This document shows, piece by piece, positions 1 through 9,534 of a DNA stretch of 64,000 bases. The DNA lies in NCBI GenBank assembly GCA_013180625.2, contig SNVD02011052.1:124001-188000 (forward strand). The letters are read 5' to 3'. The stretch is from Boswellia sacra (Eukaryota; Streptophyta; Magnoliopsida; Sapindales; Burseraceae). Every line of letters starts with the position of its first letter. Position 1 is the first letter of the stretch. The translations under genes were made by a program, and so were the position numbers. The notes under the pieces are model-generated. The model did no database searches, was not told the DNA's origin, and saw only the letters and a program-made list of their open reading frames with translations.

Positions 1-95
1 AGATATGTGTTGTTTTACGACCGACATTTACCGATAACATATGTGTCAATTTTAGGCCGACATATACTTTCATTGACTGAATGACACATATTTCT
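1..95. repeat. Left subterminal repeats of the CACTA element
   Basis: Several copies of a tATGTGTca / tgACACATat motif lie in both orientations (near 4-13, 38-50 and 82-92), with related GACCGACAT and GGCCGACAT words. The same words occur near 9011-9150, which pairs the two ends. The actual left TIR is outside the window. Confidence 0.65.
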
Positions 96-584
96 TGCTG
101 GCTTGTATTCCTTATCATGCAAGGAAAAGGGCACTGGTCAATCTTGCAGTGCTTCCTAATGATGACAAAGAAGAAAGGGTTGCAAAACTTTTTCTTGTTG
201 AAAGATATATAAAGGCAACACCAAGAAAAATATATAAGTCCTAAGCTTGTATATGTCTACTTGCAGATCTTACTCATATAGCTTTCACGCTAATGCAGGA
301 CACAAAGAAAAATAATTATACGCCAAAAGCTTATTTACCTACACAAATGTTAAAGGCTCTGACATAAATACATAACTGACAGAAATATTTATAAGATATA
401 TATCAAACAGGAGAAACTTGTCTCACAGGTCATCAACATTTAAAAAGCAGAAAATTTTGTCTCTTTATAGCATCCACACTAGCCACAAGCAGAAGTTAAA
501 CAGACCAAAATGCACACAGAATGAAAGCTCACAAGCCCTCTCATCAAGGGGAAAAAATGGATCATATTTTCTTAATTGACATAT

Positions 585-668
585 TGCATCTGGTGCATGA
601 CATGTAGCTTCAATTGCATATACTACATCAAAACTATTGTCACGAAATGGCATCTTCATGAAGTCAGC
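585..668 (-). pseudogene. SMT1: Captured exon fragment of sterol C24-methyltransferase (SMT1)
   Basis: After a TTGCAG acceptor the minus strand encodes ADFMKMPFRDNSFD followed by VVYAIEATCHAPDA. This is the highly conserved segment of plant cycloartenol C24-methyltransferase next to the SAM-binding motif. Homology stops at the last Ala: the next codons do not continue into the expected GCYKEI-type sequence, so only one partial exon (28 codons) was captured. The full enzyme is about 340 residues and acts at the ER in sterol synthesis; this piece cannot. It is the last captured fragment in minus-strand order and lies in the same orientation as all the others in the CACTA element. Confidence 0.75.
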
Positions 669-950
669 CTGCAATTTTTTAGAAACAACGAAAATCATCA
701 AATCCAACACCAGAAAACATAAATAATTATGTTGAATTGTAAAATGTTTCCTCACACCAGAATTGAAACTTTTAAGTTATGTAATGTTAGTCAATAATTG
801 GCAAATACCAAATAGCAACATGGGCTTGAAATATGTATGCCAACAACCTTTACAAATTTTATAGTCAATATATTGTAACTAGACCATGCTACTTATGATA
901 CCATGGATTATATATTTTATTTACACTAGCAAGAAGTTTGAAGAAATTAC

Positions 951-1521
951 CTCAGATTGGTCTTGCATGGAATCAAGAACATCTTTAACTGAGGGACCAT
1001 TTGTGTCTACCCCTGGAAGCTGCAGAAGCATTAAAGTTAAATAATTATTAACTAAGCTCTATAACTCTTGAATAGATGATATCATTCTTTAATTTCTTAG
1101 TGTAATTTTTAGCATACCAAGGTATGCTGCATTCATAAGAGGCCTAAGACCATAAGAATAGTTAGGCTTAGCAAAAGTTAACTTTTGGATGGCATTTCAG
1201 TATTTCAATAGAGATCCAGTAGGGGAACTCCAGATCACCAACATCAACCAGCAGAGTAGTTTACAGTCAAATTAAATTCTTGTTGGATGATAACACAGCA
1301 AGATATATATATATATATATATATATATAAAGACACAGTTAGATAAGCCATTTCATGAAATTTAGATGAACTCATGAAATTATACTAAACATTTAAGACT
1401 CACCTAATGCCAATTGTGTATCACTGGCGTCGCTCATATCAATGTCTTGCAAATCACGACAGGCAGAAGGATCATCCATTGACATTGCAAGGGCTTGCTG
1501 AAGTAGAACACTATCCCCATC
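951..1521 (-). pseudogene. RPN10: Captured two-exon fragment of 26S proteasome subunit RPN10
   Basis: Two exons with consensus splice sites remain. The first (1521-1404) encodes a segment including QQALAMSMDDPS and DIDMSDAS, the ubiquitin-interacting-motif region of plant RPN10. The second (1019-951) encodes LPGVDTNGPSVKDVLDSMQD, the conserved block near the C-terminus. The intron between them (1020-1403) carries an (AT)n microsatellite. RPN10 is the ubiquitin receptor of the proteasome lid-base interface; the N-terminal vWA domain that holds it there is absent here. Both exons keep open frames, but some normally conserved residues differ (for example TNG where PND is usual). The fragment lies between TAF1 and SMT1 pieces on the same strand. 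Confidence 0.72.
1303..1329. repeat. (AT)n microsatellite
   Basis: An uninterrupted run of AT dinucleotides within the intron of the captured RPN10 fragment. Confidence 0.95.
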
Positions 1522-3952
1522 CTGTTGTAAGTTTAAAGTTGGTTCAAAAGAATAATTGATCCATCTCATGCTAATGGTAAATCAAATATAAGCAAAATGA
1601 GATCAAACATAGAAGGAATGACATTACCGGTTGTCAAGTTAAGAATCTTATGCAATGGCCAGTATTTAAGAAATTTTAGATTCTGGATTTTCTTTACTAT
1701 CAAATGGTTAATTCAGATTCTTTTTAATATGTGAAATATGCTTATCTTTTAGCCAGCACCAACATGCTGAAGAAAGGAAACATTTATGTGAATCAATATG
1801 CAATAACGACAAAGCAAAAGAAACTTCATATCCAAAGAGAAGCTAAAAGCCGAATTCTATCCCACAAAAATTGAATGTATGTCTTTGTAGTACTTCCGAG
1901 CAAGCATCTATTCCTTTCACTCCCTTATCCAAAATATTGCCATAACAGCAAACTTCCATAATACTTTAGCCTTTTAACATATAGTGTATGATCCAAATAA
2001 ATCGCTAAATTATCTGTGTAGTGTAAGCCGAATAGCTAACTAAAAAGGCTATAGACAACTTTAAACCAGCTAATAGCAAAATCTAACATGAGTTCTTCCC
2101 AATTCAAGTAAATAAAGAAAAAGGAGATATCCTGACAGGCTTTTGAGAGCCAAGCACAAAGAAATTTGTGGCACACAACCCAGTTAGAGTGAGATTGTTT
2201 GAAAATATAAGACTTCAGTGAATTTTTATTTTTAATTTTTTTCCCTATGAAACCAACTCCCGCTATATCCATTCAATGGGTGACTCTAATGAATGTCAAG
2301 AATATAAATTGATTGAATGATAAAATCTGAACAAATAGTGAAGATCCATATCACTCTTAAAAGAATAGGGCAACTATAAAATAAAGTGGAGCAATATAGC
2401 ACAAAGAATTCTACTAATAGAAATCTAGAGAACGTGAAAGAGACTATAAAAAGGGCACAGATGATATGGTATTAATCTTACTTGCGTAACTTCAGTTTCA
2501 TCGTCTGCAGCTTAAGTGCAGGTGCCGAATGATGAACTCTGATGCCATGAGTTGTGTGTTTATTAGAATTTGCTTGCAGCTGCTGTGAAATCTCCCATTC
2601 ATGTAGAAATCGTCAATAGCAAAATTAAATTTCCAGTCGCATTGATATTTACGACCTGTCAGCACAGAGGAATCCGAACTACTCGAATTCACTGACCGAG
2701 TTACAATCATAGCCCCAGCATGAAGCTGAAGATGTTTACTATCCTTGTTATCTAGGATTTCAAAAAGCATTTGCTTATCTTGAAGATCAAGAATTAGCTT
2801 GGGCTTCCCAATAGCATCTTGTGGCTCCCAGATAACATCGTCCAACCAAGATCCGTCCATCACCGCTTTGTTCTGCAATGCAACTTTGCTAAAGCGCTTC
2901 ATAGAATCAGTTTGGCTGAGCTCTCGTCTGCCATCGGAATGATTTATATTCTCCATGTCTAACTGAGACTCTAACCTCAAAATTTGGGGATGGCACTTGC
3001 TTTCTGTAAGTGAATAATTTATATGATCTGAAGAATTTCTTGAGCCAAAGGGCTCCAACAAAATGTGAGAGTGATGACGAACAATTTTATGATCCATCTC
3101 ATCAGATAGCTCTGAATGATGACTATGTTGCTTAGGCTCAAGTTCTTTTCCCCTTATAAGAGAAGCTTCTGAGTCAACTCCAATGACTTCACAACCGTCA
3201 ACAGAATTTTCCCTTACTGCAGGAGAATTGTCCCATAGGATATTTTCTTCCCAGTTATGCTGATCAAGAGGGAAAAATTTCGGGCTCAAGACTGACTGCA
3301 ATCCCTCTGAAAAACTTACTATTAAGTCCTCTTTCATTGGTTCTGCACTAAAACAAGAGTCCTTTCTTTGCTCATCACGTTGTTCAGACAACGGAGTGGC
3401 ATCTTGCCTAACACAAAATTTTAGTAATTCCGAATCATCATCATTAAGTAAGTTCTGCTGAACTGTATGTGCCTGAAGTGAAAAACCTTGACCAGAGCCC
3501 TTTAAATAACCCTCTTCATCATCTTCAACAAGTCTTGAGATATCCAAGACATCATATTTGTCTAGAATGATCAAGAAAGAAAGGGTGAACAGAACTCAAA
3601 ACAGGAAGTTCAGAACTATAAATTGTTAGAAATGAATTCAACAGAACATTAAGAAAATAAGACCATGTACCTTTATGAATGGAGTGTCTTTGATCTTTTT
3701 TCTCTCATTTCTTCAAGGGTTCATGAATACCAAATATTTCAGAGAATCGTAAAATCACCATTCCATCTTCTACACACAGAACTGGAACTGGTGTGGGGGC
3801 TTGGCCATCTAATGGCTCTTGCAATATATCAGCTACCACCTCCTGCTATTTATTATTAAGAAAATAAAAACATAATTACATTAATCATGAAAAACCAAGA
3901 TAGATATATATATTACATGCTTAAATTTAAATCAACTCATATCCATCTAGTT

Positions 3953-4159
3953 TTAGCTGCAAGGGTTGGGCTTAGTGGTAAAAAACCCTTGGCCCCATCA
4001 TTGAGGTCAAGGGTTCATTAAATCTTCCCTTAGGGCCACCTACTGAGAACATATACATGTCTCACATGTATCCCGACCACAAAGCTTGTAAGGTGTTAAT
4101 GTAAAATTTGACGGACAAACGAAAGGTAAAGGGATTTCTAAGTGAGAAAAAAAAATCAT
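3953..4159 (+). mobile_element. tRNA-derived SINE with 15-bp target duplication
   Basis: A pol III A-box-like GGCTTAGTGGT and a B-box-like AGGGTTCAT lie about 45 bp apart near the left end. The right end is an A-rich tail (gagaaaaaaaaatc). The unit is flanked by CATATCCATCTAGTT (3938-3952) and CATATCCATCTGGTT (4160-4174), a 15-bp target duplication with one mismatch. It inserted in a TAF1-derived intron of the CACTA element. Confidence 0.8.
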
Positions 4160-4609
4160 CATATCCATCTGGTTGTCTTTTAAGATGAGAAGCCAAAGTC
4201 AACAGCCAAGTATATCACAAATGAATTATTTTATTTTATTTTTTTGAATTAACATTTGACACTCACTAAGGGAACATCAGTGAAAGAACTCGTAATAAAA
4301 TTATAATATGATAAAAACATGTAAACCTATGACATTTTATTTGTAAAATTGATCATTTCGTATGATATCGTAGACAGCACATAAGCAACCAACGGCATAC
4401 ATGAGTTTAAAATTCTACACAATGCCCATACAGTCAAACATTAAGATAAAATGCAGTGATTTCATGTGCTAAACAAACTCAGAAGTCATTTTCTTAGGAA
4501 ATAACAAATATCACACTGTCACACATCCTAGCAACTGGTTACTAGAAACATGGGACTCTGCAAAGTGGTAATTCAATCTGCAGCAATCTGTCACTTTTCA
4601 TGCATTTCC

Positions 4610-4838
4610 AAAAGATAAAAAATAAAATAGAAGAATAACAGTTTTCAATTCAAAACAAATTTTCAATATACTTCTTACACTTTCCAATATCAAAAAATAC
4701 CTCAGAGAAAAGAAATTCAAGCCAAAAGATAAAAAAATAAAACAGAAGGATTACAGTTTTCAATTTGAAACAAATTGTCAATATACTTCTTACACTTGCC
4801 AATATCAAAAAATACCCCAGAGAAAAGAAATTCAAAAC
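4610..4838. repeat. Tandem duplication, ~115 bp x 2
   Basis: The block starting aaaagataaaa and containing cttcttacact...ccaatatcaaaaaatac is repeated head to tail with a few substitutions (4610-4723 and 4724-4838). It lies in the TAF1-derived intron. Confidence 0.9.
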
Positions 4839-5518
4839 AAAAAGTCTTATAAAATTTAGAAGGATAAACATCGCCAACTAACCTCATTTTGATCTTCGAC
4901 CCCCATGTCTTCATCAGTACCTAAGAAGCTATTTTGTAGATCATTCTCAAGAGATTTCTCTCCTTCCAGAAGTGCTGTAACACAGTCCTCCCCCGGCTCA
5001 CCTAAAAGGGCAATTCTAAAGTCCAAAATCAAAATGGAACACTAAACAAGGTGATCAGAGAGATATTAAAAAAAAAAATTATAAATTTATCTCTTTCTCT
5101 TCTTGTCCCTGCGGATATAAATTCTAATTTACTGAAATGTACTTGCTCAGTTACATTTTTTTAATATATCACACTTAATTCAATTTTAAGAGAGAGAGGC
5201 AGCATGTAAGTATACTTGAAGAAGGCTAAGCAGAAACCATATTAAACATCCTACATTAACAACCTAACCAATCAGCAAAGATTCTTGCATGCAAAGAAGT
5301 TACACACACAAGTTAGCTTACCCTCCTATAGCAGTTCCCAAACTTAGATTCATATTTGATGATAACCATGTACTAAAAACTACAGCCCGCATTTTTGCAA
5401 CCCCATAAAAACTAACATAAAAGGTCAGTGGGAGCTCCTGAGTCAATACGCTATAGAATGTATACAACACTTGAAAACACACCAGTTGATTCTCTGAACT
5501 AAAATATAAGCCAACTTC

Positions 5519-5945
5519 ACATTAAACAAGTATTAAACATGGCAAATACAAAAATTGCATGCTACCAAACTTACCAAAAATTCATTTCAAGGTACAAATC
5601 TTTTTAGAATCTTAGTTTGGCATCCACCAGGCAACTTTTTAGTAAAAAAAAATTAAATGTAATTCACAACTCAGTATTACAACAATTCTTTTTAGTAAGG
5701 TGTTTACAAAGAAAAAAATATGTAAAACTTACATTAGACAAGTATTAAACATGGCAAATACAAAAATTGCATGCTACCAAACTTACCAAAAATTCGTTTC
5801 AAGGTACAAATCTTTTTAGAATCTTAGTTTGGCATCCACCAGGCAACTTTTTAGTGAAAAAATTAAATGCAATTCTCAACTCAATAATACAACAATTCTT
5901 TTCGGTAAGGTGTTTACAAAGAAAAAAAATATATGTAAAACTACT
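5519..5945. repeat. Tandem duplication, ~212 bp x 2
   Basis: Copies begin acattaaacaag (5519) and acattagacaag (5731). Both contain ttggcatccaccaggcaac and gtaaggtgtttacaaag. They lie in a TAF1-derived intron of the CACTA element. Confidence 0.92.
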
Positions 5946-6401
5946 ATAACACAATAAAGGACCACTAAAAATACAATATAAGAACACTCAAATTCCACTA
6001 TTGCATCCTCACCTCATCATGATTCGACTAAGAACAAGATGAATGTAAAGATAAAAAATAATAAACAGATAAAGGAAATACATAAGCTGTTCGTAACAAC
6101 AAAATCAAAAGGGAACGATCATCTAACCTGATATAGATAGTGCTGAAACTTCTTTTTCTTTATCCGCCACCTCATGTTCCTTCTCAAATTCCTCATCCTC
6201 ATCATAATTTTCATCGTCAAACAGGGAATTTGTAGGTTTCAAAGCATCCAGAGAAACTTCAGCATAGAAGTATTCCCGCTTTGGTAACAGGGATTTTGTA
6301 TTACTCCAGGAGAAGGAAAGAGAACACAGATATGAGAAAGAGAAGGTCAAAACGATCAAGTTGCATAGTAAAAACACAGAATAATAAATGGATCAACCTA
6401 C

Positions 6402-7950
6402 TTGTGTTTCTAACGCCAAACTCTTGCAACCAACAAATTTCTTGGGGATTTTGGCATTGAACACAAACGCAAAAGCAATAAGAGCGTCCATGTTTGGAAA
6501 CGTCTAAAAGGAAAGAAAAAAATTAATTTAGAAATGTATCCAAAAAAAAAATAGTTCAACTTACCTTCGTAACATTTATGTCCTGCACTTTGTTTGAGAT
6601 CACCGTGCTTAAAACTGGACCAGCAATTGTTATGAACCTTTATTTTGTCAAACAAAACAGCACTTATAAAAATGTGCTGATATTAAAAAAAGAAAAGGAC
6701 AAAGAAACTTATAGTCTCAACTGGTTTAAATTATTTTGGGACAACCTCCACCAAAAGTAAGAAAGATAAAAGTAAAGAAAAAAATCCCGTGAAATAGCAA
6801 CCTTTGGCGGATGAAGCTATATATTGTAGTTGAGGACAAGAATGGGATAAGCATGTGTCCTCTCCAAGCCATCAATCTGCCATAGCTAATAAAACAAGAG
6901 AAAGGATTAATCTCAGTCACAGAACATTTAATTGTATAGATTGAGAAGAATTACAGCAAGTGTGGCAATACCTGCAAATCCTCACGTAAAGATCTGCAGC
7001 GTGTTTTCTTTTTCAGATGATCATTAAGTAATGCAATAGTGTCAGAACAGCTAAGATCTCCATTCATCTTATAACGAGTGTGGAAGGATTTAATTAAATT
7101 CTTTGTTTTTTTGTCTAAGGCTTCAACCTCCTGTCTCAGTGCGGCCACTTTGTCAGTGACAACTTGGCACTAAAGGAGAAAAGGCACTTCATCAGAAACT
7201 TGAAATCAACCAAATCCTTTTACCCAATTGTTTCTCCAAACAGTTGACGATAACTGGCACTAAACAAGAATAATAAGCAATGCTGGAATAAATAAATGAA
7301 TACAGGTTATCAAGAGAAGAAAGGAAATGAACCTAATTTCCTATTTCCGTCCAGCATGTTATTTTGCTTAGGTTAAAGCTTCAATGCAACTGATATGCAA
7401 AAATAAGTTCAAAATAGAATGTGTTTTGAAAACTTTTAGCACATTGTCTAGATAAATCCAGATAACAATGCCTCCCACAAATACTGCTTATCAGCATATT
7501 TTATGTTTGATAATTCATCAATGAGGATAAACTTCACAATGAAATGACGGAGCAAAAAAATTATCTCGCACAATGTTATGCAGCTGGGCATACACAAGAG
7601 ATCCACATCCTGAAATTGACACTTATACCTCTTTTTTGCCCTCAAAATTAATGGAGGTTGATTAAAGAAGATTATTATCCACTTGAGCATCTCTTTCACC
7701 AGATACAGAGAGATGTCTAACATAATTCAACTTCAAAATTTGAAGTTTCTGCATTCCTGAGCTTAATAGATGTACTCTTTTCTGCATGCAAGAACAGAAA
7801 GTATATAATACCAGAATACATATCTCAATAAAAACAAAAATAAATAAATAAAGACTGAATACCAGCAATCTCTAATGCTTCAGACGCATTATCTGCAGGT
7901 TTGCCTTTTCATATCCTATTTGATGGAGCAAAGATCTTGTTACAGCTAGT
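6402..7950 (-). pseudogene. Captured fragment of a coiled-coil/RWD-type protein, candidate KNL1 (SPC7) kinetochore homologue
   Basis: Six exon-like blocks with splice-site consensus lie in order on the minus strand: 7950-7863 (LLHQIGYEKANLQ), 7781 to about 7679 (VHLLSSGMQKLQILKLNYV), 7169-6972 (66 codons, heptad-rich, QVVTDKVAALRQEVEALDKK), 6895-6802 (LWQIDGLE), 6637-6565 (GPVLSTVISNKVQDINVTK) and 6503-6402 (FPNMDALIAFAFVFNAKIPK). A coiled coil followed by a compact alpha/beta segment fits the C-terminus of plant KNL1, the Spc7-type kinetochore scaffold, but this is from memory and is tentative. Stops after MRLKH and after VLNYNI, each apparently from a small indel, break the frame. The fragment sits between ESF1 and TAF1 pieces in the CACTA element. 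It could instead be another coiled-coil protein. Confidence 0.45.
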
Positions 7951-8210
7951 CTGCAACAGCACCAACTTATCCATGTCAAACAACAATTATGCTAAACTAG
8001 TTTCCCAAAAATTTACGACAGCAAATGGTCTCCAAATTGGTGATACAGACATATAGGTGCACAGAATCAAAATAATCATGGACCAAATATATTTGTGATT
8101 CCAAACCAAAACAAAAAATTCACAGTCTGCTACACAGCCATTACGATTAAAAAAGTTATATCACCCATCAAATATATAAAAATAAAAAATAAAAAAATCG
8201 AATATTCAAC

Positions 8211-8859
8211 CTTCACATGTCTCCAGTCCATATTAACAACAGCAAGCCTGTGGGTTTCCTTCTCAATTTCTGGTACAACTTCTTCCTGTTCCATAAAAAA
8301 TTGATTATGAATTTTGATGTTTAAGTAAAGATTTTTACGTTTAAAGGCTACATATTTGGTAATGAGTTTGAAATGCGTCTGCAGATGTGCAAAAGTTTTT
8401 ATTTTTTTATTTTTTATTTTAACATAAACAAAAAAAGCCGAATTTGCTTCTCAATTAAACATATATAACAAATCCAATTCAAGCTTTACCTCAGCTTCAA
8501 GTCCTTCATCCTCCTCCTCCGACGAGCTTCCTATCGCCACGTCACCAGTTTCAAGCAATTCCCTCTCACTATCACTCTCGGTTCCTTTCTCTTCTTCTTC
8601 CTCATCATTATCTTCTTCTTCTTCAATTTTTTTAGTTTCTTCTTCGATTCTATAATAATGCCGCAGAGAATCTCCTAAGCTCTTCTGCTTATTCTTCTTA
8701 AGCTTGCCTCTTTTGTCAAACGGAGCAGAGGACGACGCGAAGTTCTTGTCAGTGAACATGCGACTGAAGCGAGAGTCGATCTCCACCTTCGATTTCTGAA
8801 GAGCCGACTGACTCCACAGCTCGACTACCATAACTCTCCAAGTCTTCTTCAATCGCCAT
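8211..8859 (-). pseudogene. ESF1: Captured 5' exons of pre-rRNA processing factor ESF1
   Basis: Exon one (8852 or upstream to 8490) encodes KSKVEIDSRFSRMFTDKNFA, then DKRGK, SLRHYYRIEEE and a long acidic run. Exon two (8285-8211) encodes EEVVPEIEKETHRLAVVNMD followed by WRHVK. This is the N-terminal part of plant ESF1, a nucleolar 18S rRNA maturation factor, up to the start of its central conserved domain. The rest is missing. The nearest ATG (8859-8857) is out of frame with the ESF1 frame, and the usual N-terminus is replaced, so the start is damaged. Because this piece is the most 5' on the minus strand and carries upstream sequence (8860-9000), it could supply promoter activity to a chimeric transcript through all the captured exons. 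That last point is inference. Confidence 0.82.
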
Positions 8860-9010
8860 TAAAGAAACACAGAAAGCAGATCAGATAATAATGACGAAGA
8901 TGAAAACTTCTGAAGAGCCGAGACGCAATGAAGGGCCGATGAAGTTGAAGGGTGATAAAGTGTGTTTAGGGTTCTCCTTTTATATTTTTATAATTTCTTT
9001 TTTATTTTTA

Positions 9011-9176
9011 TAATTACAAATATGTGTCACACATACAAGTTATGTCACAGGGTTTGCCGGTTTTTTTTTTAAATGTGACATGTATTAAGTTTGACCGAAT
9101 TTGGAGTCTCATATATGTCATTTCCACAGGAAGCGACACAAAATTTGTGACACTAAAGCTCTATTTTCTTGTAGTG
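9011..9176. repeat. Right TIR and subterminal repeats of the CACTA element
   Basis: Repeated words ATGTGTCACAC, TTATGTCAC, AATGTGACATG, CATATATGTCA, GCGACACAA and TTTGTGACAC occupy about 130 bp. The terminus CTTTAGTGTC...CTTGTAGTG follows; its complement starts CACTACAAGAAAATAGAGC. Confidence 0.85.
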
Positions 9177-9244
9177 GCCGCCATTAGAAAGGACTAATGT
9201 TAAAGCTTTCATTAAGCATTAATCTAATATTCAGTTGATGTATT

Positions 9245-9266
9245 GAGAGAGAGAGAGAGAGAGAGA
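9245..9266. repeat. (GA)n microsatellite
   Basis: Eleven GA dinucleotides just outside the CACTA element. Confidence 0.95.
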
Positions 9267-9354
9267 ACTTTCTACAATTAGATCATAATACACATACGCC
9301 CATCATAAAGCCAAAGAAAGAGTTTGCACTGAAAAAATTATATACAATATTAGA

Positions 9355-9534
9355 CAATTCTAATTGTTTTTCCATATCACTGCGTTTTGCATAGCCAAAA
9401 ATCATTGAATTCCAAGTGGGTACTTCTCTCACAACCATTTCATCGAACACTTTGCATGCTAATGTCATATGATCCAACTTCATGTACATGTCAAGCAAAG
9501 CAGCCAAGGCAAAAATATCGTTTTGAAATCTCAA
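9355..9534 (-). pseudogene. Pentatricopeptide-repeat (PPR) gene remnant
   Basis: About 58 codons on the minus strand contain ALAALLDMYMKLDHMTLACK, VFDEMVVREVPTWNSMIFGY and AKRSDMEKQLEL. These are the hallmarks of adjacent PPR motifs of the PLS class (LLDMY, A.KVFDEM, WNSMI.GYA). PLS-class PPR proteins act in RNA editing in plastids or mitochondria and have many such repeats; here only about one and a half survive. Homology stops where the next repeat (usually LF..MP) should begin, and no start codon or flanking repeats are seen. It lies outside the CACTA element, about 180 bp from its end, so it is resident DNA and not obviously captured. Confidence 0.8.

Larger units (their letters stand above)
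2482..6304 (-). pseudogene. TAF1: Captured multi-exon fragment of TFIID subunit TAF1
   Basis: Four exons are readable on the minus strand: about 6304-6128 (contains LLPKREYFYAEVSLDALKPT and FDDENYDEDEE), 5001-4883 (acidic, starts GEPGED), 3842-3671 (contains PVPVLCVEDGMVILRFSEIF and GIHEPLKK) and 3561-2482 (contains WDNSPAVREN, RLESQLDMEN, IGKPKLILDLQDKQMLFEIL and LHAGAMIVTRSV). These match the N-terminal third of plant TAF1, before its ubiquitin-like, histone-acetyltransferase and bromodomain parts, which are missing. Introns are kept, so DNA rather than mRNA was captured. There is a nonsense codon after GIHEPLKK and a frameshift near 2585, after which the QLQAN...LKLQTM block continues in another frame. 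Not translatable as one protein. Confidence 0.85.
1..9176. mobile_element. Non-autonomous CACTA (En/Spm) element carrying host gene fragments (Pack-CACTA), left tip outside window
   Basis: The right end reads CTTGTAGTG on the + strand, so the minus strand opens with CACTACAAGAAAA, the usual plant CACTA terminus. Inside it, and again at the very start of the window, are clustered short direct and inverted copies of a TATGTGTCAC / GTGACATAT motif, which is what CACTA subterminal repeats look like. The window therefore begins in the left subterminal region, and the element is a little over 9.2 kb. The 3-bp target duplication on the right would be gcc (9177-9179); the left copy cannot be seen. 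No TNPA- or TNPD-like transposase is visible. Between the ends lie exon-intron pieces of at least five unrelated genes, all on the minus strand. The right end is well supported; the extent leftward is inferred. Confidence 0.82.

Noticed and set aside
2036..2272. Minus-strand open frame of 78 codons between the TAF1 and RPN10 fragments
   Set aside because: No motif and no splice support. It cannot be tied to any donor gene.
7448..7723. Minus-strand open frame within the KNL1-like fragment
   Set aside because: It overlaps one exon block in another frame and shows no heptad or other family pattern. Treated as intron.
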